DNA from: Ignavibacteria bacterium
GTDB taxonomy: Bacteria > Bacteroidota > Ignavibacteria > Tepidaquicellales > OLB5
Assembly: GCA_030835025.1 (NCBI GenBank)
Contig: JAUQWS010000119.1
Location: forward strand, 1-41,003
Length of the DNA: 41,003 bases
Reading direction: 5' to 3'
Positions 1 to 7,497 of this stretch are shown here, piece by piece; positions within the stretch are counted from its first letter, which is position 1, and every line of letters starts with the position of its first letter. Made by a program: the position numbers and the translations under genes. Under the pieces are notes generated by a model. The model was given only the letters and a program-made list of their open reading frames with translations. It had not been told where the DNA came from and searched no databases.

Positions 1-875
1 ATATTTCCGGCCGATGTAGTACACTTGAAAGACTCGCCACCGTTATTGAATTTTGCTCTAACATAAGATGCGACGTGGTTCTTTTGTTCAACTTTTGCAA
101 AATCACATGTAATCTTCCCTGCGAGAGTGCCAATATCAGCATCAGCATCGAAATCTGTTGGCAATGAAACTGTGATATTTCCGCCAAGCGTGCTGAGATC
201 TACGCCCAGATTTTTGCCGGTATAATTCAGTATAATGTTCCCTCCCGCTGTTGAAGCGTCGATTTTTCCATTTCCTCCGTCAAGACTTACGCTTCCTCCT
301 GCGGTTGAAACATCAATATTACCGGAATATTGACTTACTGAGATCTTCCCGCCGGAAGTTGAGGCCTTGATATCACCATTTGAATTATCTATTGAAATAT
401 TGCCTCCGGCAGTATAGGCTTCAATGTTACCGTTTGTATTTTCTATTTTAATGCTTCCGCCGGAAGAATTCGTTTCGATCTTGCCATTGACTCCGCTGAT
501 CGAGAAACTTCCTCCCGCGCTATGGAGCTTAACGTCATAGTTCTTCGGGATCACGATCTCGACTCTTATAGTGAGGTTCTTAAAGTTCTTGGAATCTTTT
601 TGCTTTCCCTCCACTTTTACTCCTGTTGCGGTAGGTTCAGCCGAAAATATTACTTTTTCTTCAGCTTCATCGTTTCCGAAAACTTTTACATTTACTTCAT
701 TCTGTGACCACGATGTGACAGTGACCCCGCCGGCTATTAAGCTTGTTACCAGCTCTTTGCCCGCTTCAGTCGGTATTGTCTTTTCAAAGAGCAGTTTTGC
801 ATCGTCAGCCATTATCTGAGACCCCCCGATTGCCATTGAAAAAAATGCCGGAATTAACAACCTGAAAATGTTCAT
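1..875 (-). CDS. DUF4097-like exported repeat protein, truncated at the left edge
   Basis: The reading frame is open from an ATG at 875 to base 1, so the C-terminus lies outside the window; about 291 residues are visible. The N-terminus (MNIFRLLIPAFFSMAIGGSQ) reads as a signal peptide. After a mixed N-terminal part (residues about 25-118), residues 119-228 form six tandem units, five of exactly 18 residues and one of 20. Each opens with [ST]-[AS/L]-G-G and has alternating small and hydrophobic residues, the pattern of a right-handed beta-solenoid. This matches the DUF4097/'putative adhesin' family, whose molecular role is not established; I infer an envelope-located protein. The start is supported by GAAGGA 5 bases upstream. 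The call as a DUF4097-type solenoid is fairly sure; any binding partner is unknown. Confidence 0.8.
   Translation of the reverse strand, partial: MNIFRLLIPAFFSMAIGGSQIMADDAKLLFEKTIPTEAGKELVTSLIAGGVTVTSWSQNEVNVKVFGNDEAEEKVIFSAEPTATGVKVEGKQKDSKNFKNLTIRVEIVIPKNYDVKLHSAGGSFSISGVNGKIETNSSGGSIKIENTNGNIEAYTAGGNISIDNSNGDIKASTSGGKISVSQYSGNIDVSTAGGSVSLDGGNGKIDASTAGGNIILNYTGKNLGVDLSTLGGNITVSLPTDFDADADIGTLAGKITCDFAKVEQKNHVASYVRAKFNNGGESFKCTTSAGN
192..521 (-). repeat. Tandem 54-base coding repeats (18-residue GG repeats)
   Basis: Five consecutive 54-base units followed by one of 60 bases code for repeats such as TAGGNISIDNSNGDIKAS. The G-G pair, a central N-G and a following I are kept in most copies while surface positions vary. 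The copies have diverged at DNA level, so this is an old protein repeat, not a recent slippage array. Confidence 0.8.
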
Positions 876-997
876 TTTTATCCTTCTTTCGTATAAAATT
901 AGCAGTTTTACTTTAATAATTGGATGATTTATAACTTACTTTGGTTTAAAGAGTTTAGGGAATTGTTGAAAAAACCCCCATTTTCTTACATAAAATT

Positions 998-1022
998 GCC
1001 GCAGATAACTGATATCTGCGGC
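998..1022 (-). terminator. Hairpin, possible terminator after the 1107-1376 gene
   Basis: GCCGCAGATA (998-1007) and TATCTGCGGC (1013-1022) form a perfect 10-bp stem with a 5-base loop. Read on the minus strand it is followed by AATTTTATG, a weak U-rich tail. It sits about 85 bases after the stop of the minus-strand gene at 1107-1376, so it could end that transcript. Confidence 0.45.
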
Positions 1023-1106
1023 ATCTTTGGGGGTAATGCTATGACTATAACCTTTCGATTATATACTCTTTAAAACATATGTTCAGTAAAACAACACCGT
1101 CCGGTA

Positions 1107-1376
1107 TCAAACATTTCTTTTTTTTCCGTTCTGCTTGTGGCTACCGGTTGCGTTGTTCCATATATCCACAAATCTTGAAGCGGTTCTGCCCATATCTGCC
1201 GGGTCGGTTATTCTTTCCTGCCACCCCTTATGTGCAGATTCCCAATCTGATCTTTTTATACCTTCTCTTTGAGCTATTACCGCACATTCTTCTTTGTCCC
1301 TTAGTACATCATTCATAATAGCACAAAGCTCTGCATATCGCTCAAGGGTAATACCGCATATTGATTCTTTTTTCAA
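1107..1376 (-). CDS. Small conserved protein resembling DUF6620
   Basis: This is an 89-residue protein starting at TTG 1376, the first possible start after an in-frame TAA. AAGGA lies about 12 bases upstream. The pattern CGITLERYAEL...EGIKRSDWESAHKGWQERI resembles the short DUF6620 domain as I remember it (G-x-S/T-L-E-x-[WY]-A, then a W-x-x-x-x-x-x-W motif); I could not run a search. It is soluble, with no signal peptide, and ends in a basic tail (KQNGKKRNV). It lies about 220 bases downstream of a lipoprotein gene on the same strand and before a hairpin at 998-1022. Function unknown. Confidence 0.55.
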   Translation of the reverse strand: MKKESICGITLERYAELCAIMNDVLRDKEECAVIAQREGIKRSDWESAHKGWQERITDPADMGRTASRFVDIWNNATGSHKQNGKKRNV

Positions 1377-1511
1377 TTAAATTCTCATTCCTTCTTTTCC
1401 GAATCCGGGTGAGTAGTACAATAAACATTATCATCATATTGATAAACTTCCGATTCTGGTGAAATTCACCGGAAATAATCCTGTGATTATTCTTTTACTG
1501 CTCATCCCTGT

Positions 1512-1537
1512 GCCCGTCCGGTTCTTTCCAAACGGGC
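1512..1537 (-). terminator. GC-rich hairpin downstream of the lipoprotein gene
   Basis: On the minus strand GCCCGTTTGG and CCGGACGGGC pair over 10 bp (two G-U pairs) around a 6-base loop. It lies about 60 bases after the lipoprotein stop at 1599. No U-run follows, so it may be a 3'-end hairpin and not a factor-independent terminator. Confidence 0.3.
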
Positions 1538-1598
1538 TTAGAGGACTCTTGATCTGCCAAAGATCTCTTGATATGAATGTTCATTGAATGAACAAATA

Positions 1599-2006
1599 TC
1601 AAATGATCTCAACTTCGTTGGTTGCGATAACAGTGCCGTCCTTCTTAAGACAGCTGACTTTGTATTTACCTTTTTTATTGAACTCAACATCATCAAAGTG
1701 TATGTAATCCCAGCTGGGCTGTACCGTAAATGGCTGTGTATCAACAGCTTTCCCGGTAGATACATCTGTGATGTTTATGTCAACTTCGCTTACGCCAATT
1801 GATTTGGAAAGTTTAAGCATCACGGTTACTTTGCCCGGCTTAAATTGTGAACCTTCACCGATTTCGGAAGCAACATACCGTTCACAGAAGTAAAGCCTGT
1901 CTCCCGAAAGCTTATCAGTAATTTCTGTGATCTGCTTTATCCTTCCGCAGCCGGCTATAACAAAGCTCATTGCAAGTACCAGCAGCCCAATTCTTGTTAA
2001 TTTCAT
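1599..2006 (-). CDS. Lipoprotein of unknown function
   Basis: This is a 135-residue protein with a type II signal peptide: basic MKLTR, hydrophobic core to residue 18, and lipobox V-I-A-G-C with Cys20 as the predicted lipid-bearing residue. The mature part is rich in beta-prone segments and may be a single Ig-like sandwich, ending in EVDINITDVSTGKAV...KYKVSCLKKDGTVIATNEVEII. The gene lies 35 bases after the 2042-2449 gene on the same strand and probably shares its promoter. It has an unusually strong Shine-Dalgarno (AGGAGG). I recognise no family; a periplasmic or outer-membrane-facing location is inferred from the lipobox. Confidence 0.75.
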   Translation of the reverse strand: MKLTRIGLLVLAMSFVIAGCGRIKQITEITDKLSGDRLYFCERYVASEIGEGSQFKPGKVTVMLKLSKSIGVSEVDINITDVSTGKAVDTQPFTVQPSWDYIHFDDVEFNKKGKYKVSCLKKDGTVIATNEVEII

Positions 2007-2017
2007 TTTGTTGATTT

Positions 2018-2023
2018 CCTCCT
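2018..2023 (-). promoter_or_regulatory. Strong Shine-Dalgarno for the lipoprotein gene
   Basis: AGGAGG on the minus strand lies 11 bases before the ATG at 2006. Most genes in this window have no more than a weak purine stretch, so this site is notable and fixes the start. Confidence 0.6.
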
Positions 2024-2041
2024 GTATTGTTTTTTTTGTTC

Positions 2042-2449
2042 TTAAACTACCAACACCTGCGATGTGTTTGCAGGATTGTATTTGATATTTATCTTATCCC
2101 CGACTCTTGGGATAGCAATCTTTGAAACAGCAGTTTCAGCTTCAACCTGGAATGCAGGCCCGAACTGCGGAGTTACATTAAGTTTCATCCTTACAACGGG
2201 ATTGAAATTAATAAGCCCACCGGTATCGGCAATGCTCAAAACTTCTGCTGTTGCACCCATTCCCGTCTGAGAGAGGTTACTTGTATCTGTGTAGTTCTTT
2301 GCCATATCAAGGCTTGCATTTATTTTGTTCAGGTTATCCTGTCCTACAAATGCTTTTGTGAACATGCCGGTTAAACCCTTATTCAAAGTCTTGTCTGCTT
2401 TTTCAAGAGCTTTTTTCGGGTCATCTTCTTTTTTTCCAAATCCAAACAT
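2042..2449 (-). CDS. Conserved small protein of unknown function
   Basis: This is a 135-residue soluble protein starting at ATG 2449 with AAAGGA upstream. Residues 1-45 are charged and helical (MFGFGKKEDDPKKALEKADKTL). The C-terminal half (from about residue 65) is a beta-rich domain with the pattern ATAEVLSIADTGGLIN, then FNPVVRMKLNVTPQFG and PRVGDKINIKYNP. I recall the same pattern in uncharacterised proteins of other phyla, where it looks like an OB- or DUF3592-like barrel. No catalytic residues are visible. It is probably the first gene of a unit with the downstream lipoprotein. Confidence 0.7.
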   Translation of the reverse strand: MFGFGKKEDDPKKALEKADKTLNKGLTGMFTKAFVGQDNLNKINASLDMAKNYTDTSNLSQTGMGATAEVLSIADTGGLINFNPVVRMKLNVTPQFGPAFQVEAETAVSKIAIPRVGDKINIKYNPANTSQVLVV

Positions 2450-3056
2450 TGTTTTGAGTCCTTTCTTGGTTTGTTAATTGTTGTTTAAGCTTTTGAGAAT
2501 GGTACAAAGATAATCTACTGCACCGAGTGTGACAAAGAAATGATTCTCAAGTTGTTGGTAACCTTTGATTGCCGATAGCAGTAAAATCCCTTATTCTTCA
2601 ATATAAATCATTTTATTTCAATATGTTAAATCCGGAAACTTTGAAATTTTTGTTTTGGAAATCGAGGCTCCTGAAAAAAAACTTCTGATGTTGTAAACTA
2701 TTTGGTCCCACTCGGCCCAATTCTCCAAAATTCAATCAAAATCACTATTAATTATGGAGGTGTGTTTTCTGCAAACACCGAAATCCTCTTGTTTTACTTA
2801 ACTCATTTTCGGGTTCTTTGAACAAACTCATGACAAAACCCATTTGATTCTTTTATCGCAGTAATTTGTTGGAAACAGAATTCGTCAAAAATGAGTGAAA
2901 ATGGTCAAAATAATAGGTTTTTTATGAATGAAAAGAAACATATATTGTTGCAGAAACGGGTTGAAAATCGTGGAATTCCCCCATTTTAGTTTCAATTGGC
3001 TGTAAATAGTGCAATATTTAACCGGAATCACAAAAAAGGAAAAGAACTGAACAACA
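2450..3056. other. 607-base intergenic region between divergent genes
   Basis: It separates a minus-strand gene (start 2449) from a plus-strand gene (start 3057). It holds the promoter at 2505-2536 and a weak GGTGT/ACACC hairpin near 2758-2780. A patch at 2951-2965 resembles one upstream of the paralogue at 29892-31328. I see no tRNA, small-RNA signature or supported coding frame in the rest, which is AT-rich. Confidence 0.6.
2505..2536 (-). promoter_or_regulatory. Bacteroidota-type promoter (TTTG-N20-TATCTTTG)
   Basis: On the minus strand TTTG (2536-2533), a 20-base spacer, then TATCTTTG (2512-2505) exactly match the -33 TTTG and -7 TAnnTTTG elements known for the primary sigma factor of Bacteroidota. 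The -7 element ends 55 bases before the ATG at 2449. It would drive the 2042-2449 gene and probably the lipoprotein after it. Confidence 0.6.
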
Positions 3057-4502
3057 ATGAATAAAAGCAGCCTGATCGAAACATTGAAAACATTCAGCAG
3101 CAAAGAAATGAGGGAACTTAGTGAATTCGTTGTTTCTCCTTTTTTCAATAAGAATGCAAATGTGGTGAAGCTGTTTGAGCTTCTGAAAAAAAGCTACCCT
3201 GAATTTGAAGCCGAGAAGATCGATAAGACAAGAATATTCAGGAAACTTTTTCCATCCAAGCCATATAAAGACAGCACCATTAGACTGCTGATGTTCTATT
3301 TGCTTGAAACGGTTGAGAAGTTCCTGGCCGTCAACCGGTTTTCCAAAGATGATTTCCGCTTCAAGGAATTCCTTGCAAGGGAATTTAACGAAAGGGGACT
3401 TATTAAGGATTATGAAAAGATCATAGCAAAACACAAAGAACATCTTGGAAAAGTTGTTTACAAAGATGATGAGTTTTTTATGAATAGTTTCATATACCAG
3501 GAAGAGAATCTCAATTACCTCTCAACAATATTTGAAGGCAAGTATGAAAAATTCCTGACCAAAGAAAACCTTGAATCCGTAACAAATAACCTTACATATT
3601 ATTACCTGTTAAGGATATTTAAGTTTTACGCTGTTTCACTTAATACAATGTCCTTATATAACATTCAGATAGATACAACATTATTCGATAACTTGCTCAG
3701 GTATTTCAGCGAAGATTCGTTCAATATGATACCGGTAATAGATATCTATTTTCACATAATATTATGCTTCACCGAACCTGATAATGAAAATCATTTCTTC
3801 CGTGTCAAAGAACTCATAACCGGTAATGACAGCATTATTGATAAAGATGCGCAAATAGATATCTTCATAAACCTGGAAAACTACTGCCACAGAAAATTCC
3901 GGGGCGGCAATGACAGATTCCTCAAAGAAGCATTTGATATCTACAAGCTTGAGCTGGAGCGCGGCTTACATGTTGATAGAGGTTTTATGTCCGCACAATT
4001 CTACACCAGCGCAGTTGTAACGGGCTGCAGGCTCAAGGAGTATGAATGGGTAAGGAACTTCATCGAAGAATACAAGAAAGAGCTGAAGAAGGATACCCGC
4101 GAGGCAATGTACTATTTCGGAATGTCGTTCCTTGAAAACGACCTTGGGAATTATGAAAAGGCACTGGAGTACCTTGCAAAATCCAAAGCAGAAGAACTGT
4201 ATCTTAAAATGGATATAAGGCTGCTTCAAAGCAGGATATATTATTCACTGGTATGGAATCTTCCGCTGCAATCATTGCTGGATACTTTTAAAAGAACGGT
4301 TCAGAATAACAAGCACATGAAGGAAAACAGGAAACAACAATACCTGATCTACATAAGGTACCTGAACCAGATGAACAATCTCCGTTACAAAGAAGACAGC
4401 AAAGGGATAGTTGAACTCGGGTTCGAACTTGATAAGGAAGAATACTTCCCTCACAAGATTTGGCTTCAGGACGAAGTGAAAAAGCTTAAAGCAGGTTTTT
4501 GA
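3057..4502 (+). CDS. Large helical protein of unknown function, paralogue of 29892-31328
   Basis: This is a 481-residue soluble protein with no signal peptide or membrane span. The N-terminus (LIETLKTFSSKEMRELSEFV, then SPFFNKN at about residues 23-29 and YPEFEAEKI) is shared almost motif for motif with the second copy in this window. The rest is leucine- and charge-rich and helical throughout, with helix-turn-helix spacing suggestive of TPR-like repeats (for example YYFGMSFLENDLGNYEKALEYLAKSK near residue 350-377). That supports a scaffold or protein-binding role rather than an enzyme. Similar 'SPFFNKN' proteins of unknown function occur in Bacteroidota, as I recall. Its stop is 13 bases from the convergent pdxH stop. 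Confidence 0.75.
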   Translation: MNKSSLIETLKTFSSKEMRELSEFVVSPFFNKNANVVKLFELLKKSYPEFEAEKIDKTRIFRKLFPSKPYKDSTIRLLMFYLLETVEKFLAVNRFSKDDFRFKEFLAREFNERGLIKDYEKIIAKHKEHLGKVVYKDDEFFMNSFIYQEENLNYLSTIFEGKYEKFLTKENLESVTNNLTYYYLLRIFKFYAVSLNTMSLYNIQIDTTLFDNLLRYFSEDSFNMIPVIDIYFHIILCFTEPDNENHFFRVKELITGNDSIIDKDAQIDIFINLENYCHRKFRGGNDRFLKEAFDIYKLELERGLHVDRGFMSAQFYTSAVVTGCRLKEYEWVRNFIEEYKKELKKDTREAMYYFGMSFLENDLGNYEKALEYLAKSKAEELYLKMDIRLLQSRIYYSLVWNLPLQSLLDTFKRTVQNNKHMKENRKQQYLIYIRYLNQMNNLRYKEDSKGIVELGFELDKEEYFPHKIWLQDEVKKLKAGF

Positions 4503-4515
4503 ATAGTCCTGAGGG

Positions 4516-5178
4516 TTAAGGAGCCAGCCGCTCGATCTTCCAGCCTTTTTTCTGGCGTGTGTAACGGATCCTGTCGTGGAGCCTGTTCGGCCGCCCCTGC
4601 CAGAATTCAAATGAATCCGGTACCAGCCTGTAACCGCCCCAGACCGGGGGGAGCGGAACATCTCTTCTGAATTTGACCATATACTTCAGAAATTCCTTTA
4701 CGATCTCGGATCTTTCGGGGATCACAGAGCTTTGTTTTGAAGCCCATGCGCCAAGCCTGCTTTTATACGGACGTGACTTGAAATATGCTTCACTTTCTGC
4801 CCTGGTTACTTTTTCGATAGCGCCTTCGATCCTTATTTGCCTTTCAAGCTTATCCCAGTAAAAGAGCAAACAGCCAAAAGGATTCTCTTCAATATCTCTG
4901 CCTTTACGGCTTTTATAATTTGTATAGAACACAAAACCGCCGGCATCAAATCCTTTCAGCAGTACAACACGCGCAGTTGGTTTCCCGCCAGCGGATGAAG
5001 TTGCCAGTGTCATCGCACTTGGTTCATAGAATCCGGATTTGAGCATTTCGTTGAACCACTTTTCGAACTGTGTGAGCGGTTCAGGATGAACGCTGGATGT
5101 TGTCAGGGAGCTTTTGGTATACTGCTTTCTGAGGTTTTGTAGTTCCTGACGGGTAATTTTAGTATCTGCAGGAGACAT
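4516..5178 (-). CDS. pdxH: Pyridoxamine 5'-phosphate oxidase
   Basis: PdxH oxidises pyridoxamine or pyridoxine 5'-phosphate to pyridoxal 5'-phosphate using FMN and oxygen. The 220-residue length is normal. Family signatures are clear: an N-terminal helix (QELQNLRKQY), PSAMTLATSSAGGKPTARVV with the FMN-binding RVVLLKG stretch, FYTNYKSRKGRDIEENP, the substrate motif PYKSRLGAWASKQS, and the C-terminal WQGRPNRLHDRIRY ending in the typical ERLAP. It is followed upstream, 2 bases away, by a GNAT gene on the same strand, so the two are likely co-transcribed. PLP made here would serve GlyA, encoded further right, though that link is only metabolic. Confidence 0.95.
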   Translation of the reverse strand: MSPADTKITRQELQNLRKQYTKSSLTTSSVHPEPLTQFEKWFNEMLKSGFYEPSAMTLATSSAGGKPTARVVLLKGFDAGGFVFYTNYKSRKGRDIEENPFGCLLFYWDKLERQIRIEGAIEKVTRAESEAYFKSRPYKSRLGAWASKQSSVIPERSEIVKEFLKYMVKFRRDVPLPPVWGGYRLVPDSFEFWQGRPNRLHDRIRYTRQKKGWKIERLAP

Positions 5179-5180
5179 TA

Positions 5181-5579
5181 TTATTTTTTCCGGGGGATTA
5201 GGAATGCATTCCCGACTCTGTCAAATCCTATTTTTGGATAGTAGTCCATGGATTCCGGTGCGGCAAGCAGAAGCAGATTGGATTCGTCTCCTATCTGTTT
5301 AAGAACTTCATTAACAAGCTCGTGCCCGATGCCCTGCTTTTGATATTCCTTATCTACTGCCAGATCTGAAAGATAGCAACAGAAACTGAAATCCGTAAAC
5401 GCCCTGGCAACACCAACAAGTTTCTCGCCATCCCATGCCGTAATGGTAAGGTTTGCATGATCTATCATTCGCTTTACTCTGTTGAGGTCATCAACAGGCC
5501 TTTTTATCCCCGAAGAACTGAATAACTCAGCAAGCTGATGTGCCTCTATTTTTGCGTTTACCTTATAGGATATTACCAT
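5181..5579 (-). CDS. GNAT-family N-acetyltransferase
   Basis: This is a 132-residue single-domain GNAT. The central beta strand and acetyl-CoA loop are visible as LSDLAVDKEYQKQGIGHELVNEVL, with the Q-x-x-G-I-G pyrophosphate-binding motif. It ends with YPKIGFDRVGNAFLIPRK, where YPKIGF is a common GNAT C-terminal motif. The substrate cannot be read from the sequence. It lies immediately upstream of pdxH with a 2-base gap, which suggests translational coupling but says little about its substrate. Confidence 0.88.
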   Translation of the reverse strand: MVISYKVNAKIEAHQLAELFSSSGIKRPVDDLNRVKRMIDHANLTITAWDGEKLVGVARAFTDFSFCCYLSDLAVDKEYQKQGIGHELVNEVLKQIGDESNLLLLAAPESMDYYPKIGFDRVGNAFLIPRKK

Positions 5580-5754
5580 AAACAGGAAATTTCTTCTTTT
5601 TCGTCTTGTTGAAGCTCATATCTTAATAAACAAAATAGCTTTAATCCTTTAAATGTTCCCTTAATCTACTAATTTTTAATAACTTCTAACTGATTGAAAC
5701 TGCCGGGAAGAACAGGTTTAAGCATGTAAAACACTCATTTAAAAGAGCTTTCTG

Positions 5755-7188
5755 CTATGTGAATCCGTTTGCTCCGTCAAATGTGTAAAGATTCTCGATC
5801 TTTATGAAATCAAATCCGGCAGTAGTGAACTTTTCAAGCTGGGATATTACCTGTTGATGCGACGCTTTGCCTGCGGTTGATTCAAACCGGCATCTCCACT
5901 GATCAACGCAGAATGTTTCCTTCATGCCGTCAGGCCAAACCTTAACTCCGCGGTTTGTTATGGCGCTCAGCTTCATTCCTTCAATTGCTATATTCTTAAG
6001 CTTATTTCCGAGCTCTTCTGCAGTGCCCTCTGTCCAGTGAAGGAAAATATCTACACCCACCAGTTCCTTTTTTGCCTTTTTGATATTTGCATATTCGTAG
6101 TGGGGAAATGTCTTCACTTCAAAATCATGGTACGTTACTGCTTTAAGGGTTGAAGGCATCTGCCCGAGCCTTGCAACAACTGCTTCACCGAACTCTTTGG
6201 TGCCGACTTTCTGTTTGCTTATTCCCTCGCGGAATATATCATAAGTATGCACACCGTCTTCAAGTGTCTTAAGCCATGCGTTGTGAACCCGTGTAGCAGT
6301 ACCGGACTGGTTGATATGTGCAAGCATCATTACGGCTCCAAGCAGGAGCCCCGAAGGATTAGCGGAATTCTGTCCTGCTCTTCTGGGGGCAGAACCATGG
6401 ATAGCTTCGAACATTGCGCATTTATCACCGATATTTGCAGAGCCTGCAAGCCCAACAGAGCCTGTCATCTGAGCCGTTACGTCCGATAGAATATCACCAT
6501 AAAGATTTTCCATAACAACAACGTCAAAGCTTTCAGGTGAAGTGGCAAGCTTTGCGGCTCCGATATCAACTATCCAGCTTTCTTTTTCTATATCCGGGTA
6601 CTCCGCACCAACTCTATCAAACACACGGTGGAAAAGCCCGTCCGTGAACTTCATAATGTTATCCTTCATAAAACAGGTAACTTTCTTCCTGCCGTTTGCC
6701 TTGGCGTATTCAAACGCATAGCGGATTATCTTTTCGCTTCCCGGCTCCGATATCAGCTTAAGCCCCTGCATCACCTGGTCAGTTTGCCTGTATTCTATTC
6801 CTGCATACAGGTCCTCTTCATTTTCTCTCATTATAACAACATCCATTACGGGGTGCTTTGTCTGAATATACGGAGAGTACGATACACACGGCCTTACGTT
6901 TGCGTAGAGCCCGAGGGTTTTCCTGGTGGCAACATTAAGGCTTTTGAATCCGCCGCCCTGGGGAGTAGTGATGGGTGCCTTAAGGAAGACTTTTGTTTTC
7001 AGTAAAGAACTCCACGCGCCCGGCTCTATGCCCTCGGCAATTCCTTTGTTGTAAACTTTTTCGCCTATTTCAATAACTTCTATATCTATCTTTGCTCCGG
7101 CAGCCTTGATAATATCCAGCGTTGCGTTCATTATCTCCGGTCCGATACCATCGCCATAAGCAACCGTAATTGGTGTATTTAAAGACAT
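5755..7188 (-). CDS. icd: NADP-dependent isocitrate dehydrogenase, Thermus-type long form
   Basis: The enzyme converts isocitrate to 2-oxoglutarate and CO2 in the TCA cycle. The N-terminus YGDGIGPEIM and the metal/substrate region ENLYGDILSDVTAQMTGSVGLAGSANIG are classic for the isocitrate/isopropylmalate dehydrogenase family. The nucleotide region IHGSAPRRAGQNSANPSG carries basic residues instead of the acidic residue of NAD enzymes, so NADP is likely. The 477-residue length and an extra C-terminal domain (from about residue 335, FEVKTFPHYEYANIKKAKKELVGVD) fit the Thermus/alpha-proteobacterial long form rather than the E. coli form. Start ATG 7188 has AAAGGA upstream. It appears monocistronic. 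Confidence 0.93.
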   Translation of the reverse strand: MSLNTPITVAYGDGIGPEIMNATLDIIKAAGAKIDIEVIEIGEKVYNKGIAEGIEPGAWSSLLKTKVFLKAPITTPQGGGFKSLNVATRKTLGLYANVRPCVSYSPYIQTKHPVMDVVIMRENEEDLYAGIEYRQTDQVMQGLKLISEPGSEKIIRYAFEYAKANGRKKVTCFMKDNIMKFTDGLFHRVFDRVGAEYPDIEKESWIVDIGAAKLATSPESFDVVVMENLYGDILSDVTAQMTGSVGLAGSANIGDKCAMFEAIHGSAPRRAGQNSANPSGLLLGAVMMLAHINQSGTATRVHNAWLKTLEDGVHTYDIFREGISKQKVGTKEFGEAVVARLGQMPSTLKAVTYHDFEVKTFPHYEYANIKKAKKELVGVDIFLHWTEGTAEELGNKLKNIAIEGMKLSAITNRGVKVWPDGMKETFCVDQWRCRFESTAGKASHQQVISQLEKFTTAGFDFIKIENLYTFDGANGFT

Positions 7189-7497
7189 CAGTGAATCCTT
7201 TCTTGAAATATGTATAATTTATGCATTTCGGTGTGAAGTTGTAAATTTACTGATTTTTGGCATAAAATTAAATGTATAATTTTGTTTGCTTTTGGTTAAA
7301 ATTTGGATTCTTTTCTCCACACCTCTGTCTACCTCCAGTGCGCAACTTCGTCTTTGCCTGGTGTTATAGACACGCATCAGATCTCCACCTGTTAGGGGGA
7401 GATGATACTGATGGAATTTGACTTTCAAAAAATGGTAAATTGAGCTAATTTACTCCATCTTCATATTTCAATAAATCTAATCCAAAAGCAGGTAAAG
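7189..7497. other. 309-base divergent intergenic region
   Basis: It lies between the icd start and the plus-strand T9SS gene. It contains a small palindromic repeat at 7381-7403 and otherwise AT-rich sequence. A minus-strand frame across 7219-7428 is present but its composition follows the repeat, so I do not call a gene. Confidence 0.5.
7381..7403. repeat. Small palindromic repeat (ATCTCC...GGAGAT)
   Basis: ATCTCC (7381-7386) and GGAGAT (7398-7403) form a 6-bp stem around an 11-base loop with a C- and G-rich core (minus strand CCCCCTAACAGGT). The CCCCCTAAC core recalls the repeat family at 18255-18424 and 19589-19627, but the stem differs. Confidence 0.45.

Noticed and set aside
935..942. 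TACTTTGG on the plus strand, near a TAnnTTTG match
   Set aside because: No plus-strand gene follows; the neighbouring genes are on the minus strand.
3018..3443. Minus-strand 141-codon frame
   Set aside because: It is antisense to the clear helical protein gene at 3057-4502, with Phe/Cys-rich composition typical of a shadow frame.
7219..7428. Minus-strand 69-codon frame
   Set aside because: It crosses a palindromic repeat and icd upstream sequence; no family-like pattern and no ribosome binding site.
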